This document shows positions 46,904-55,348 of a stretch of DNA of 64,000 bases, piece after piece. The stretch spans positions 1 to 64,000 of the forward strand of contig NZ_QPII01000004.1 of the NCBI RefSeq assembly GCF_003336675.1, given 5' to 3'. The notes beneath the pieces are model-generated. The model made no database searches. It worked only from the letters and a program-made list of their open reading frames with translations, and was not told the origin of the DNA. The stretch's first letter is position 1. The number at the start of each line of letters is the position of its first letter. The stretch is from Billgrantia montanilacus. GTDB taxonomy: Bacteria; Pseudomonadota; Gammaproteobacteria; Pseudomonadales; Halomonadaceae. A program made the translations under genes and the position numbers.

Positions 46904-48244
46904 TCAGTCCACCTTGCCTGTCACCTGAACCAGCAGACGACCCTCGCCAAGGCGAGCGGTCAGCGCCTGGCCGGGGTGGGTGTCCGCCGCCCGTCGGATC
47001 ACCTGGCCCCGGTCGTCTTCCAGTATGGCGTAGCCCCTTCCCAGCACCGCCAGCGGGCTGACCGCCTGCAACTGCCGTGCCAGGCCGGTGAGGCGCTCGC
47101 GTTGGCGGGCCTGGGCATGCTGCATCGCCTGCTCGAGCCGGGTCCTTGCAGCGGTGAGTCGGATGGTGGCCTGCTCTACCTCCCGCCGCGGCGGCCGCAC
47201 TGCCAGCCGCCGCTGCAGATGGGCGAGGCGGCGCCGCTCGTCGGCCAGGCGACGCTGCATGGCTCTGGCCAGCCTGGCATCGACTTCATTCAGGGTCAGG
47301 CGCTGGCGATCCAGCACCTCGCCGGGGTGGCGCAGCCGTGCCCGCAGGTGGTCCAGCCGCTGGGCATCGCGGTTCAGGCGTGCCTGGGTGGCGCGATGCA
47401 GTTGGCGCTCCAGGCTCACCAGGCGGCGAAGCAGGTCGTGGCGGTCCGGAACCAGCTGCTCCGCGGCGGCGGAAGGGGTCGGGGCCCGCACATCGGCGGC
47501 CAGGTCGGAGAGGGTGGTGTCTACCTCGTGGCCGACCGCCGACATCACCGGCAGCCGGGAATGGAAGATCGCCCGCGCCAGGTGCTCGTCGTTGAAGGCC
47601 CAGAGATCCTCCAGGCTGCCGCCGCCGCGGGTGATCAGGATCACGTCGCGGGCCGGGTCGAGCGCCTGCTGCCGGTTGAGCAGGCCGAGCGCACCAATCA
47701 GGGCAGGGGCGGCCTCGCGCCCCTGGACCGGCACCGCAATCAGGGTGACCCGGGCCAGCGGCCAGCGCGCGGCCAGCACCGCCATGACATCGCGAATCGC
47801 CGCCCCGGTAGGGGAGGTGAGCACCAGCAGGTGGCGCGGGGGGCAGGGTAGCGGGCGCGCATTGGCAAAGACCCCTTCGGCGGCCAGGCGCTGCTTGAGT
47901 CGCTCCAGTGCCGCCAGCAGTTCGCCTTCGCCCACCGCCTGTACCGCCTCGGCGATCAGCTGATAGTCACCGCGGGGCTCGAACAGCGACACCCGGCCGC
48001 GAACCTTTACCCGGTCGCCGTCGCGCATGGGGGTGGCCACGAATCGGGCTCGGCTGCGGAACAGCGCCCCGCGCAGCTGGGCGTTGGCGTCCTTCAGGGT
48101 GAAGTAGACATGCCCCGAGGCGGGGCGTGACACCCCCGACAGCTCGCCCTCCACCCAGACTTCGCCAATGCCCTGCTCCAGCAGCGACCGGGCGCGACGG
48201 TTCACGTCACTGACGGAGAGGGCGGGGGTGTCGGCTGGGAGCAT
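46904..48244 (-). CDS. xseA: Exodeoxyribonuclease VII large subunit
   Basis: 446 aa from the ATG at 48244, which has AGGA nine bases upstream and starts MLPADTPALSVSDVNRRARS; the longer frame crosses a repeat array. N-terminal OB-fold (about 10-110, VWVEGELSG), catalytic part with SPTGAAIRDVMAVLAARWP and GGGSLEDLWAFNDE, and a long coiled coil. With XseB (not in the window) it degrades single-stranded DNA. Confidence 0.95.
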   Translation of the reverse strand: MLPADTPALSVSDVNRRARSLLEQGIGEVWVEGELSGVSRPASGHVYFTLKDANAQLRGALFRSRARFVATPMRDGDRVKVRGRVSLFEPRGDYQLIAEAVQAVGEGELLAALERLKQRLAAEGVFANARPLPCPPRHLLVLTSPTGAAIRDVMAVLAARWPLARVTLIAVPVQGREAAPALIGALGLLNRQQALDPARDVILITRGGGSLEDLWAFNDEHLARAIFHSRLPVMSAVGHEVDTTLSDLAADVRAPTPSAAAEQLVPDRHDLLRRLVSLERQLHRATQARLNRDAQRLDHLRARLRHPGEVLDRQRLTLNEVDARLARAMQRRLADERRRLAHLQRRLAVRPPRREVEQATIRLTAARTRLEQAMQHAQARQRERLTGLARQLQAVSPLAVLGRGYAILEDDRGQVIRRAADTHPGQALTARLGEGRLLVQVTGKVD

Positions 48245-48270
48245 AGCGCAGATTCCTGACGAGACTTGGC

Positions 48271-48318
48271 TTTGGTGAATCTTGTCCTTGGTGAACCTTG
48301 TCTTTGGTAAACCTTGGC
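48271..48318. repeat. Three 16-bp imperfect tandem repeats in the xseA leader
   Basis: Units of the type TTTGGTGAATCTTGTC at 48271-48286, 48287-48302 and 48303-48318 differ by a few bases. They lie 27-74 bp upstream of the xseA start, probably in its 5' leader or promoter. No binding protein can be named. Confidence 0.8.
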
Positions 48319-48386
48319 GCCACTCTAGCATGGCCGCATGCTCGACAAGAAAAGGGGGCCGACAAGTAAAGAGGACCACACGAAAA

Positions 48387-48412
48387 GGCGCCGAACCCTG
48401 GGGCCCGGCGCC
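48387..48412 (-). terminator. Terminator of the PRC-barrel gene
   Basis: A 7-bp stem GGCGCCG/CGGCGCC (48387-48393 with 48406-48412) has a 12-nt loop. Read on the minus strand it is followed by TTTTC, placing it 54 bp after the PRC-barrel stop and before xseA. Confidence 0.65.
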
Positions 48413-48465
48413 GTTCACCTCATGTGCATTGGCATCATGAGAGGGGTAGAAAAACCTACCCGAGA

Positions 48466-49002
48466 CTAGTCATCGTCATCGTCGGTCATGCCGTCGCCAT
48501 CACCCACGGTGCCGGTGCCAGCCGTGCTGCCGGTAGTCCGCCAGGCGCTTTCACGGTCGCCATGCTCGTCGATGCGCTGCTGGCGCTCGTTGTTGTACCA
48601 ATCCTCGTTATACTCCGGGAAGGTTTGCAGCTCGTCCTCGGTAGCGTTGACCAGAATGCGGTGGGTGACGTCATCCTGACCGAATACGCCGGAATCGTCG
48701 CGCTCGGTTTCCATGCTGAAGTGATCAATACCCACAACGACATCGTCGCCGCCCATGCCCCAGAGGCCACCGGCGTTGACGACCAAGGCACTGACCTTCA
48801 TCTCTTCATCCAGCAGGATGTTCTCGACGGTGCCGACTTCCTCTTCGGTGTCCTCGGCGTGATACACATCGGAGCCGATGATGTCATTCGCTGAGTAGAG
48901 GCCTTGTGGGGCGTTGACGTCCTGATCCTGTTGAGCATTGGCACCGAAGGTGAGACCACCGGCGATGGCTGCAACAGCAATTGTCAAAATACGTTTCTGC
49001 AT
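48466..49002 (-). CDS. Secreted PRC-barrel domain protein
   Basis: 178 aa. A signal peptide (about 1-23, ending FGANA) is followed by a PRC-barrel (about 35-110: SANDIIGSDVYH, VGTVENILLDEEMKVSALVV). The C-terminus is acidic (GDGDGMTDDDDD). Such proteins are common in halotolerant bacteria, in the periplasm, with unknown partners. It is followed by a terminator and preceded by the csbD-like gene. Confidence 0.88.
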   Translation of the reverse strand: MQKRILTIAVAAIAGGLTFGANAQQDQDVNAPQGLYSANDIIGSDVYHAEDTEEEVGTVENILLDEEMKVSALVVNAGGLWGMGGDDVVVGIDHFSMETERDDSGVFGQDDVTHRILVNATEDELQTFPEYNEDWYNNERQQRIDEHGDRESAWRTTGSTAGTGTVGDGDGMTDDDDD

Positions 49003-49091
49003 CGTTCAATCTCCTTAGACCTGTCCTTAGACTTAGGATCTTGGCTTGCTTAGATGGACCAATTCGTTGGATCTGATCGTGAAGCAGGGGA

Positions 49092-49289
49092 TCAGAGCCC
49101 CTTGGCCCAGTCGTCGGCCTGGCGTTCGGCTTCCTCGCGCTCCAGGCCATACTTCTGCTGAATCTTGCCGACCAGCTGGTCCTTCCTGCCGCCGATCTGA
49201 TCCAGCTCGTCATCGGTGAGCTCACCCCAGCTGGTGCGAGCCTTGCCTTTCACCTCTGTCCACTTCCCTTCAATCTGGTCCCAGTTCAT
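49092..49289 (-). CDS. CsbD family stress protein
   Basis: 65 aa. MNWDQIEGKWTEVKGKARTS is the classic CsbD start, followed by LTDDELDQIGGRKDQLVGKI. CsbD proteins are small, hydrophilic, general-stress-induced and of unknown mechanism. It lies 89 bp upstream of the PRC-barrel gene on the same strand; both may respond to osmotic stress. Confidence 0.93.
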   Translation of the reverse strand: MNWDQIEGKWTEVKGKARTSWGELTDDELDQIGGRKDQLVGKIQQKYGLEREEAERQADDWAKGL

Positions 49290-49466
49290 GTCTCTTCACT
49301 CCTATCCTTGAGTGGCTGCGTTCACGCAAACATCAAGTTAGTTCACCTGGCGACACCTGTAAGTGATATCTAGGTATTCTTATGTTTCCAAGTGTGTAGC
49401 GAGGTAGCGCGCAATGTCCTGCGGGTAGCCGACAGGGCCGGGCATGGCATGAGCGGGGTCCACGCA

Positions 49467-49496
49467 TTGCCCCACCCCGAGCTGGCCCGTTATAAT
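49467..49496 (+). promoter_or_regulatory. Sigma-70 promoter of guaB
   Basis: TTGCCC (49467-49472), an 18-bp spacer and a perfect TATAAT (49491-49496). The start of transcription would be near 49503, leaving a leader of about 43 nt before the guaB ATG. Confidence 0.7.
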
Positions 49497-49545
49497 GGTC
49501 GATTAACTTCGCTCCCTCCCACCAGCGCACTGGGTGTTGCCGATT

Positions 49546-51015
49546 ATGCTACGTATGGCACAAGAAGCTCTTACGTTCGATGACGTCTTGCTCGTACCCG
49601 GCTACTCGGAGGTCCTGCCCAAGGATGTCAGCCTCCGGACCCGCCTGACCCGCGATCTCTACCTCAACATTCCGCTCGTCTCCGCCGCCATGGATACCGT
49701 GACCGAAGCCCGCCTGGCCATCGCCATGGCCCAGGAAGGCGGCATCGGCATCATCCACAAGAACATGACCATCGCCCAGCAGGCGGCCGAGGTGCGCAAG
49801 GTCAAGAAGCACGAGAGCGTCATCGTCAAGGACCCGGTCACCGTGGGGCCCAAGGCCAAGCTGGAAGACCTGCTGGCCATGGCCCATGAGCACGGCTTCT
49901 CCGGCTTCCCGGTGGTGGAGGGCGAGACCCTGGTGGGGATCGTCACCGAGCGCGACATGCGCTTCCAGCCCAACCACGGCGACAGCGTGGCCGACATCAT
50001 GACCTCCCGCGAGCACCTGGTCACCGTGATCGAGGGCACCCCGCTCGACGTGATCAAGGGCAAGATGCAGGAGCACCGCGTCGAGAAGATGCTGGTGGTC
50101 AACGACCAGTTCCACCTGCGCGGCCTGGTCACCTTCAAGGACATCGAGAAGGCCCGTACCTTCCCCAACGCCGCGAAGGATAGCGACGGCCGCCTGCTGG
50201 TCGGCGCCGCCGTGGGCACCGGCCCCGAGACGGTGGACCGCGTTACTGCCCTGGCCGAAGCCGGCGTCGATGCCATCATCGTCGACACCGCCCACGGCCA
50301 CTCCCGCGGCGTGATCGACCGCGTGGCCTGGGTGAAGGAGCACTTCCCGCAGATCCAGGTGATCGGCGGCAACATCGCCACCGCCGATGCCGCCCGCGCC
50401 CTGGCCGAAGCCGGCGCCGACGGCGTCAAGGTCGGCATCGGCCCCGGCTCTATCTGTACCACCCGCGTCGTTGCCGGCGTCGGCGTGCCGCAGATCACCG
50501 CGGTTTCCAATGTGGCCGAGGCGCTCAAGCCCTACGACATCCCGCTGATCGCCGACGGCGGCGTGCGCTTCTCCGGCGACCTGGCCAAGGCCATTGCCGC
50601 CGGTGCCAGCTCGGTGATGGTCGGCGGCTTGCTGGCCGGTACCGAGGAAGCCCCGGGCGAGGTCGAGCTGTTCCAGGGCCGTACCTACAAGGCCTACCGC
50701 GGCATGGGCTCCATGGGCGCCATGTCCCAGAGCCAGGGCTCCTCCGACCGCTACTTCCAGGACAAGTCCGAGGGCGCCGAGAAGCTGGTGCCGGAAGGCA
50801 TCGAAGGCCGCGTGCCCTATAAAGGTGTGATGAGCGCCATCGTCCACCAGCTGATGGGCGGCCTGCGCGCCTCCATGGGCTACACCGGCTGCACCGACAT
50901 CCTGCAGATGCGCACCAAGCCGGAATTCGTGCAGATCACCGGTGCCGGCTTCGCCGAATCCCATGTGCATGATGTGCAGATCACGAAAGAAGCGCCGAAC
51001 TACCGGGCCAGCTGA
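49546..51015 (+). CDS. guaB: IMP dehydrogenase
   Basis: 489 aa from the ATG at 49546 ([21 protein letters not shown], as in other GuaB proteins); the ATG at 49534 adds four residues not usual in the family. The TIM barrel is interrupted by two CBS domains (about 95-205). The catalytic Cys is in GPGSICTTR, and the mobile flap has RGMGSMGAM. It oxidises IMP to XMP with NAD+, the committed step to GTP. Confidence 0.97.
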   Translation: MLRMAQEALTFDDVLLVPGYSEVLPKDVSLRTRLTRDLYLNIPLVSAAMDTVTEARLAIAMAQEGGIGIIHKNMTIAQQAAEVRKVKKHESVIVKDPVTVGPKAKLEDLLAMAHEHGFSGFPVVEGETLVGIVTERDMRFQPNHGDSVADIMTSREHLVTVIEGTPLDVIKGKMQEHRVEKMLVVNDQFHLRGLVTFKDIEKARTFPNAAKDSDGRLLVGAAVGTGPETVDRVTALAEAGVDAIIVDTAHGHSRGVIDRVAWVKEHFPQIQVIGGNIATADAARALAEAGADGVKVGIGPGSICTTRVVAGVGVPQITAVSNVAEALKPYDIPLIADGGVRFSGDLAKAIAAGASSVMVGGLLAGTEEAPGEVELFQGRTYKAYRGMGSMGAMSQSQGSSDRYFQDKSEGAEKLVPEGIEGRVPYKGVMSAIVHQLMGGLRASMGYTGCTDILQMRTKPEFVQITGAGFAESHVHDVQITKEAPNYRAS

Positions 51016-51035
51016 GCCCATAGCAGGACTCAATA

Positions 51036-51066
51036 GCGGCGGGGCAACGTCAAACGACCCCGCCGC
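51036..51066 (+). terminator. Hairpin in the guaB-guaA spacer
   Basis: A 9-bp stem GCGGCGGGG/CCCCGCCGC (51036-51044 with 51058-51066) has a 13-nt loop and is followed by ACGCTTTTG. It may be an intrinsic terminator/attenuator that lowers guaA expression relative to guaB. Confidence 0.6.
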
Positions 51067-51117
51067 ACGCTTTTGTATCCGGCCCGCCGCCATACGCTGC
51101 CAGCAAGAGACGCCCAG

Positions 51118-52692
51118 ATGACCGACATTCACGCCCACAAGATCCTGATCCTCGACTTCGGCTCCCAGTACACCCAACTGATCGCCCGCCGCGTACGCGA
51201 AATCGGCGTCTACTCCGAGGTTCGCGCCTTCGACATCACCGAGGAGGAGATCCGCGAGTACGCCCCCAACGGCATCATCCTCTCCGGCGGGCCGGAGTCC
51301 ACCGTGGCCGAGGGCTCGCCCCGGGCGCCGCAGTGCGTGTTCGAGCTGGGCCTGCCGGTGCTGGGCATCTGCTACGGCATGCAGACCATGGCCGAGCAGC
51401 TCGGCGGCGCCGTGGAAGGCTCCAACAAGCATGAATTCGGCTACGCCCAGGTCACCATCGACAGCAGCGACGACATGTTCCGCGACATCAAGGACCATGT
51501 AGACCACGACGGCAAAGCGCTGCTCGACGTGTGGATGAGCCACGGCGACAAGGTCGCCCGTGCCCCGGACACCTTCACCGTGACCGCCTCCACCCCGAGC
51601 TGTCCCATCGCCGCCATGAGCTGGGCGGAGAAGCACTTCTACGGCGTGCAGTTCCACCCCGAGGTGACCCACACCCTGCAGGGCCAGCGCATCCTCGAGC
51701 ACTTCGTCGTCGGCATCTGCGGCGCCGAGAAGCTGTGGACCCCGGCCAAGATCATCGAAGACCAGATCGCCCGGGTGCGCGACCAGGTGGGCGATCGCCA
51801 CGTGCTGCTCGGCCTTTCCGGCGGCGTCGACTCCTCCGTGGTGGCGGCGCTCCTGCACCGTGCCATCGGCGACCAGCTGACCTGCGTGTTCGTCGACAAC
51901 GGCCTGCTGCGCAAGGACGAAGGCGTGCAGGTGATGGAGACCTTCGCCAAGCACATGGGCGTGAAGGTGATCCGCGTTGACGCCGAAGCGCTGTTCCTCG
52001 ACAAGCTAAAGGGGGTAGCCGACCCTGAAGCCAAGCGCAAGGCGATCGGCAACACCTTCATCGAGGTGTTCGACGACGAGGCCAGCAAGATCGAAGGCGT
52101 CGACTTCCTGGCCCAGGGCACCATCTACCCCGACGTGATCGAATCCGCCGCCAGCAAGACCGGCAAGGCCCACGTGATCAAGTCGCACCACAACGTCGGC
52201 GGCCTGCCCGAGACCATGAAGCTCAAGCTGGTCGAACCGCTGCGCGAGCTGTTCAAGGACGAAGTGCGCCGGCTCGGCGTCGAACTCGGCCTGCCCTACG
52301 ACATGGTCTACCGCCACCCCTTCCCGGGGCCGGGCCTGGGCGTGCGCATCCTCGGCGAAGTGAAGAAGGAGTACGCCGACATCCTGCGAGAAGCCGACGC
52401 CATCTTCATCGAGGAGCTGCACAACGCCGACTGGTACCACAAGACCAGCCAGGCCTTCGCTGTCTTCCTGCCGGTGAAGTCCGTCGGCGTTGTCGGCGAC
52501 GGCCGCCGCTACGAATGGGTCATCGCCCTGCGCGCCGTGGAAACCATCGACTTCATGACCGCACGCTGGGCGCACCTGCCGTATGAGCTACTAGAGAAGG
52601 TCTCCAACCGCATCATCAACGAGATCGCTGGCGTATCCCGCGTGACGTACGACGTCAGCAGCAAGCCCCCCGCGACGATCGAGTGGGAATGA
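51118..52692 (+). CDS. guaA: GMP synthase (glutamine-hydrolysing)
   Basis: 524 aa from the ATG at 51118. The class I amidotransferase domain has [18 protein letters not shown], the nucleophile Cys in GICYGMQTM and the HPEVTHT histidine. The ATP pyrophosphatase domain has [13 protein letters not shown], and the C-terminal dimerisation domain ends in PPATIEWE, the normal GuaA terminus. It converts XMP to GMP. An accessory island begins directly after it. Confidence 0.97.
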   Translation: MTDIHAHKILILDFGSQYTQLIARRVREIGVYSEVRAFDITEEEIREYAPNGIILSGGPESTVAEGSPRAPQCVFELGLPVLGICYGMQTMAEQLGGAVEGSNKHEFGYAQVTIDSSDDMFRDIKDHVDHDGKALLDVWMSHGDKVARAPDTFTVTASTPSCPIAAMSWAEKHFYGVQFHPEVTHTLQGQRILEHFVVGICGAEKLWTPAKIIEDQIARVRDQVGDRHVLLGLSGGVDSSVVAALLHRAIGDQLTCVFVDNGLLRKDEGVQVMETFAKHMGVKVIRVDAEALFLDKLKGVADPEAKRKAIGNTFIEVFDDEASKIEGVDFLAQGTIYPDVIESAASKTGKAHVIKSHHNVGGLPETMKLKLVEPLRELFKDEVRRLGVELGLPYDMVYRHPFPGPGLGVRILGEVKKEYADILREADAIFIEELHNADWYHKTSQAFAVFLPVKSVGVVGDGRRYEWVIALRAVETIDFMTARWAHLPYELLEKVSNRIINEIAGVSRVTYDVSSKPPATIEWE

Positions 52693-52737
52693 TCTTTTTA
52701 TTTTGTTAAGGGAATTGCAACAAGGTTTCTAATGAGA

Positions 52738-52762
52738 AGCCCGCCCTATGGTGGGCTTTTTT
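52738..52762 (+). terminator. Terminator after guaA
   Basis: AGCCCGCC (52738-52745), loop CTAT, GGTGGGCT (52750-52757) with one G-T pair, then a run of Ts to 52762. It isolates guaA from the A+T-rich module that follows. Confidence 0.8.
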
Positions 52763-52810
52763 CTTCACAAGAAAAGGTGTAACTTTAAGGCTCTTATAAC
52801 GGGAGGGGAT

Positions 52811-54034
52811 ATGGACATATATAGTTGGCTTCGTGATCAAAAAATTCAGGGCCTGAATGCGGCTTTGGACACTACAATAGGTGGTTATTGGAATACAGCA
52901 AAAGATATTATTGATAAGAATGAGCTGCAAAGGAAAAAAGTTTCGGCAAGAGGTAAAACTTATAGGCTTTTACAGAGGGATCTTTTAGATGGCTGTATTA
53001 TGCCACCCATAATACTTGCTGTTACAGAAGAGGTTTGTGAGAGGCATAGAGAGCTTATTGCTAGAGCCTTAGAATATGGCCCTGAGGAATGTGAGAAAGA
53101 GCTCGCCGAAGTCATTAAAGAAGCATTTGATAAAAAAGAATTGATCATCCTAGATGGTCTTCAAAGAACTTATACGATAAGAGATTGTATAGCTGATGCT
53201 GAGGAAAAGGGTGTTTTAGAAACACTGCTAAATAGGCCTGTTAGGCTCGAGATTTACGTCGGTCTGTCCAAGTCTGGTATTTTGTATCGTATGTTAACAT
53301 TAAATACGGGACAAACGCCAATGTCTTTTAGGCATCAAATTGAAATTCTATACCATGACTATTTAAAGCCAGATTCTCTACCAGAGGGAATCGAAGTGCT
53401 ACGAGAGAAAGAACATAGAAGGGCTCGAGGTGGGAGAAAATATAAGTTCAATGATGTGGTAGATATGTTTTATGCGTACTCAACCGGTAAGCCACAGTCT
53501 ATGGATAGGCAAACCTTGGTCTCCGAAATAGCGGAAATAAATTTTTTGCAGGATTACGAGCCAAATAATCAAGAAGATCTTTCGGATTTATTGGTACTTT
53601 ATAATGCTTTTGTCAGACGGCTTGAAGAAGTTGGGGAGGAGTGGGCGTTCTCAAACCAAAGAGTAGAGGGGGTTTCTCGGCCATTTGGCAAGAGTGTGCA
53701 AGCTATTTTTGAAAGAACTCAGCCAATGACCGCATTTGGCGCTGAGGTAAAACGGCTGATTAAGCGTGAAAAAATCGACTCTTTGGATGACATGTATGGT
53801 TTGATTGAGCAAGTTGTTGTTAGTGATAATCCTCATGATGCCTTTGACTCGCTAATAAAGATATTAGATGAAATAGCGAAAAATGCGACAAAGATTGGTA
53901 CATCCCAGAGGGACTACTTCAGAAGCTGTTTTAGAGCACTATTTAGCGAAGAATTTGATGCTTTTTGTGATGTTTCTCAGTGCTGGCTGCAAGGCCAAGA
54001 ACTCTATAATACCATGTATGGTGATATTGAATAA
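52811..54034 (+). CDS. DGQHR/ParB-like protein of unknown function (putative defence module, gene 1)
   Basis: 407 aa from the ATG at 52811 with GGGAGGGGAT upstream. Base composition is strongly A+T-rich and codons end in A/T, unlike the high-GC neighbours, indicating recent transfer. ILDGLQRTYT (DGLQR at 115-119) and LNTGQTPMS (164-172) recall the DGQHR (DndB) and ParB/DUF262 N-terminal folds, where a DGQ-R loop binds nucleotide or DNA ends. I see no nuclease motif in the remaining helical half. The stop is 2 nt before the HEPN gene, so the two form an operon. A role as sensor or nucleotide-dependent partner of the HEPN protein is inference. Confidence 0.7.
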   Translation: MDIYSWLRDQKIQGLNAALDTTIGGYWNTAKDIIDKNELQRKKVSARGKTYRLLQRDLLDGCIMPPIILAVTEEVCERHRELIARALEYGPEECEKELAEVIKEAFDKKELIILDGLQRTYTIRDCIADAEEKGVLETLLNRPVRLEIYVGLSKSGILYRMLTLNTGQTPMSFRHQIEILYHDYLKPDSLPEGIEVLREKEHRRARGGRKYKFNDVVDMFYAYSTGKPQSMDRQTLVSEIAEINFLQDYEPNNQEDLSDLLVLYNAFVRRLEEVGEEWAFSNQRVEGVSRPFGKSVQAIFERTQPMTAFGAEVKRLIKREKIDSLDDMYGLIEQVVVSDNPHDAFDSLIKILDEIAKNATKIGTSQRDYFRSCFRALFSEEFDAFCDVSQCWLQGQELYNTMYGDIE

Positions 54035-54036
54035 TC

Positions 54037-55122
54037 ATGCAAATTGAATTCATTAATAGTGTTTCACCGGAAGAAGGTGAAGGTTATCTTTTAAATATTA
54101 AAGACGGTCATGAAGTCTTTCTTCATGCCTTCTGTGAAGGAAAGTTGTATGGTCACGAAAGATTTTATTACTCTGTTCTCTTATCTCCTTACGTGAGAGA
54201 GAGTGAATGGAGGAATGTTGTTTGGAGTGACGATCTTTCTGGGAGCAAAACAATAGGGATGATTTTCACAGCATCCTCTTTGGCAAAAGACTCAGAAGTG
54301 GGAGACGAGTGTGATGCTATAAAGAGCTATGCAAGCAATGCCGTAAATTGCTTGGTAAGATCCCGATATGGTGCAGAAATCTTGAAAGAAATTGGGGTAT
54401 TTGAGGATAGCGGAATTGATGTCCTTTCCCTTCTTGGTGACAATATATCTATTGCTATTTTCGATAAGCATCAATTGCAGAGATTTGATGTGTCGGAGGA
54501 TAATGTCGACTTGTTCCTCTTTTCAGATGGTTATAGGCCACTTAAAACTGTAGGTAGTAACAACCATTTTGTCGAATTCTCAAAAAGGAAAAGAATTCTA
54601 TGTCTTGCAGACGAGTTGGTTGAAGACAAGGATAAGATATTAAGAGCGTTTAGTTTTGCAAATGGTTCTTATTCCAGCTCATCCTGTTTCTTATCATTGT
54701 ATCAGGTTATTGAAGTGCTAATTGATAAGATTTTTTATCACGAAGTTAGTAAAAAAATAGTACCGTCGATTGATGAGATGACTGTCTGGGATTTAAAGGA
54801 AAAGCTTAAAGATATATCTGGCGAAAAGAATAGAGTTAAGTTAATCGATGAAAAGTGCACGCCGGGAGGCGCTTACTCCGAAGCATGTGATGGTTTGGCC
54901 CAAGCTTGTCGTGATTTTTTGCAAGCCTCGAGCGTTGAGTTAAAAGGAGAGGGTTGGGCTAATCTTCTATACTTGGTGAGAAACCAGGTTGTTCATAGAC
55001 AATATTTTATTATTGACGAAGAGCTTGGTCTGGATTTGGTGTGTAAAGAGTTTCGTAAGTTCCTGGCTTTGGCTATTTCAAGATTTCAACTTTCGCCACC
55101 CAGTAGAATGGATGAGACGTAA
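54037..55122 (+). CDS. HEPN-domain protein, ApeA-like C-terminus (putative defence module, gene 2)
   Basis: 361 aa, A+T-rich like gene 1. The N-terminal about 200 residues are beta-rich and unrecognised. The C-terminal about 130 residues are helical and contain R315-N-Q-V-V-H320, the RNxxxH (R-x4-H) motif of HEPN ribonucleases, placed as in ApeA-like HEPN proteins, after a typical helix SLYQVIEVLIDKIF. Many HEPN proteins cleave RNA in antiphage or toxin-antitoxin systems. Paired with gene 1 across a 2-nt gap, it is the likely effector. No known two-gene system of exactly this composition comes to mind. Confidence 0.7.
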   Translation: MQIEFINSVSPEEGEGYLLNIKDGHEVFLHAFCEGKLYGHERFYYSVLLSPYVRESEWRNVVWSDDLSGSKTIGMIFTASSLAKDSEVGDECDAIKSYASNAVNCLVRSRYGAEILKEIGVFEDSGIDVLSLLGDNISIAIFDKHQLQRFDVSEDNVDLFLFSDGYRPLKTVGSNNHFVEFSKRKRILCLADELVEDKDKILRAFSFANGSYSSSSCFLSLYQVIEVLIDKIFYHEVSKKIVPSIDEMTVWDLKEKLKDISGEKNRVKLIDEKCTPGGAYSEACDGLAQACRDFLQASSVELKGEGWANLLYLVRNQVVHRQYFIIDEELGLDLVCKEFRKFLALAISRFQLSPPSRMDET

Positions 55123-55267
55123 TCATAGGGTAGGTCTTCATTTTCTGGCGTCGTAGCTGGTCAATGCAATACTCCTCCTCGCGAGCCTAGACTCGCCTTA
55201 TGCTACAGTCATGCTATTGGCACCGATATGAATTGAGGTGTGCTTGTGGACCAGTGAAGTGATGAAG

Positions 55268-55322
55268 TGACCCCCTCCAGAGCTGCACAGGCTATAGTGC
55301 AGCGATCAGGAGGATGAGAAGT
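55268..55322 (+). mobile_element. Possible IS3-family left-end remnant
   Basis: TGACCCCCTCCAGAGCTGC starts at 55268 and is followed by CAGGAGGATGAGAAG (to 55322), which looks like an IS3-family left terminus plus the ribosome site and first codons of orfA. The first nine bases equal the terminal bases of the element at the window start. After ATGAGAAG the similarity to orfA stops. It sits in the 226-bp gap between the HEPN module and the SIR2 gene, marking a recombination scar. No other gene is seen in 55123-55348. Confidence 0.4.
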
Positions 55323-55348
55323 CATTTAATCAAGCATGCCTTCCGAGG

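Noticed and set aside
49549..51954. 801-aa minus-strand ORF opposite guaB and guaA
   Set aside because: Antisense reflection of strongly codon-biased genes; His/Ala/Gly/Val-rich with no motif.
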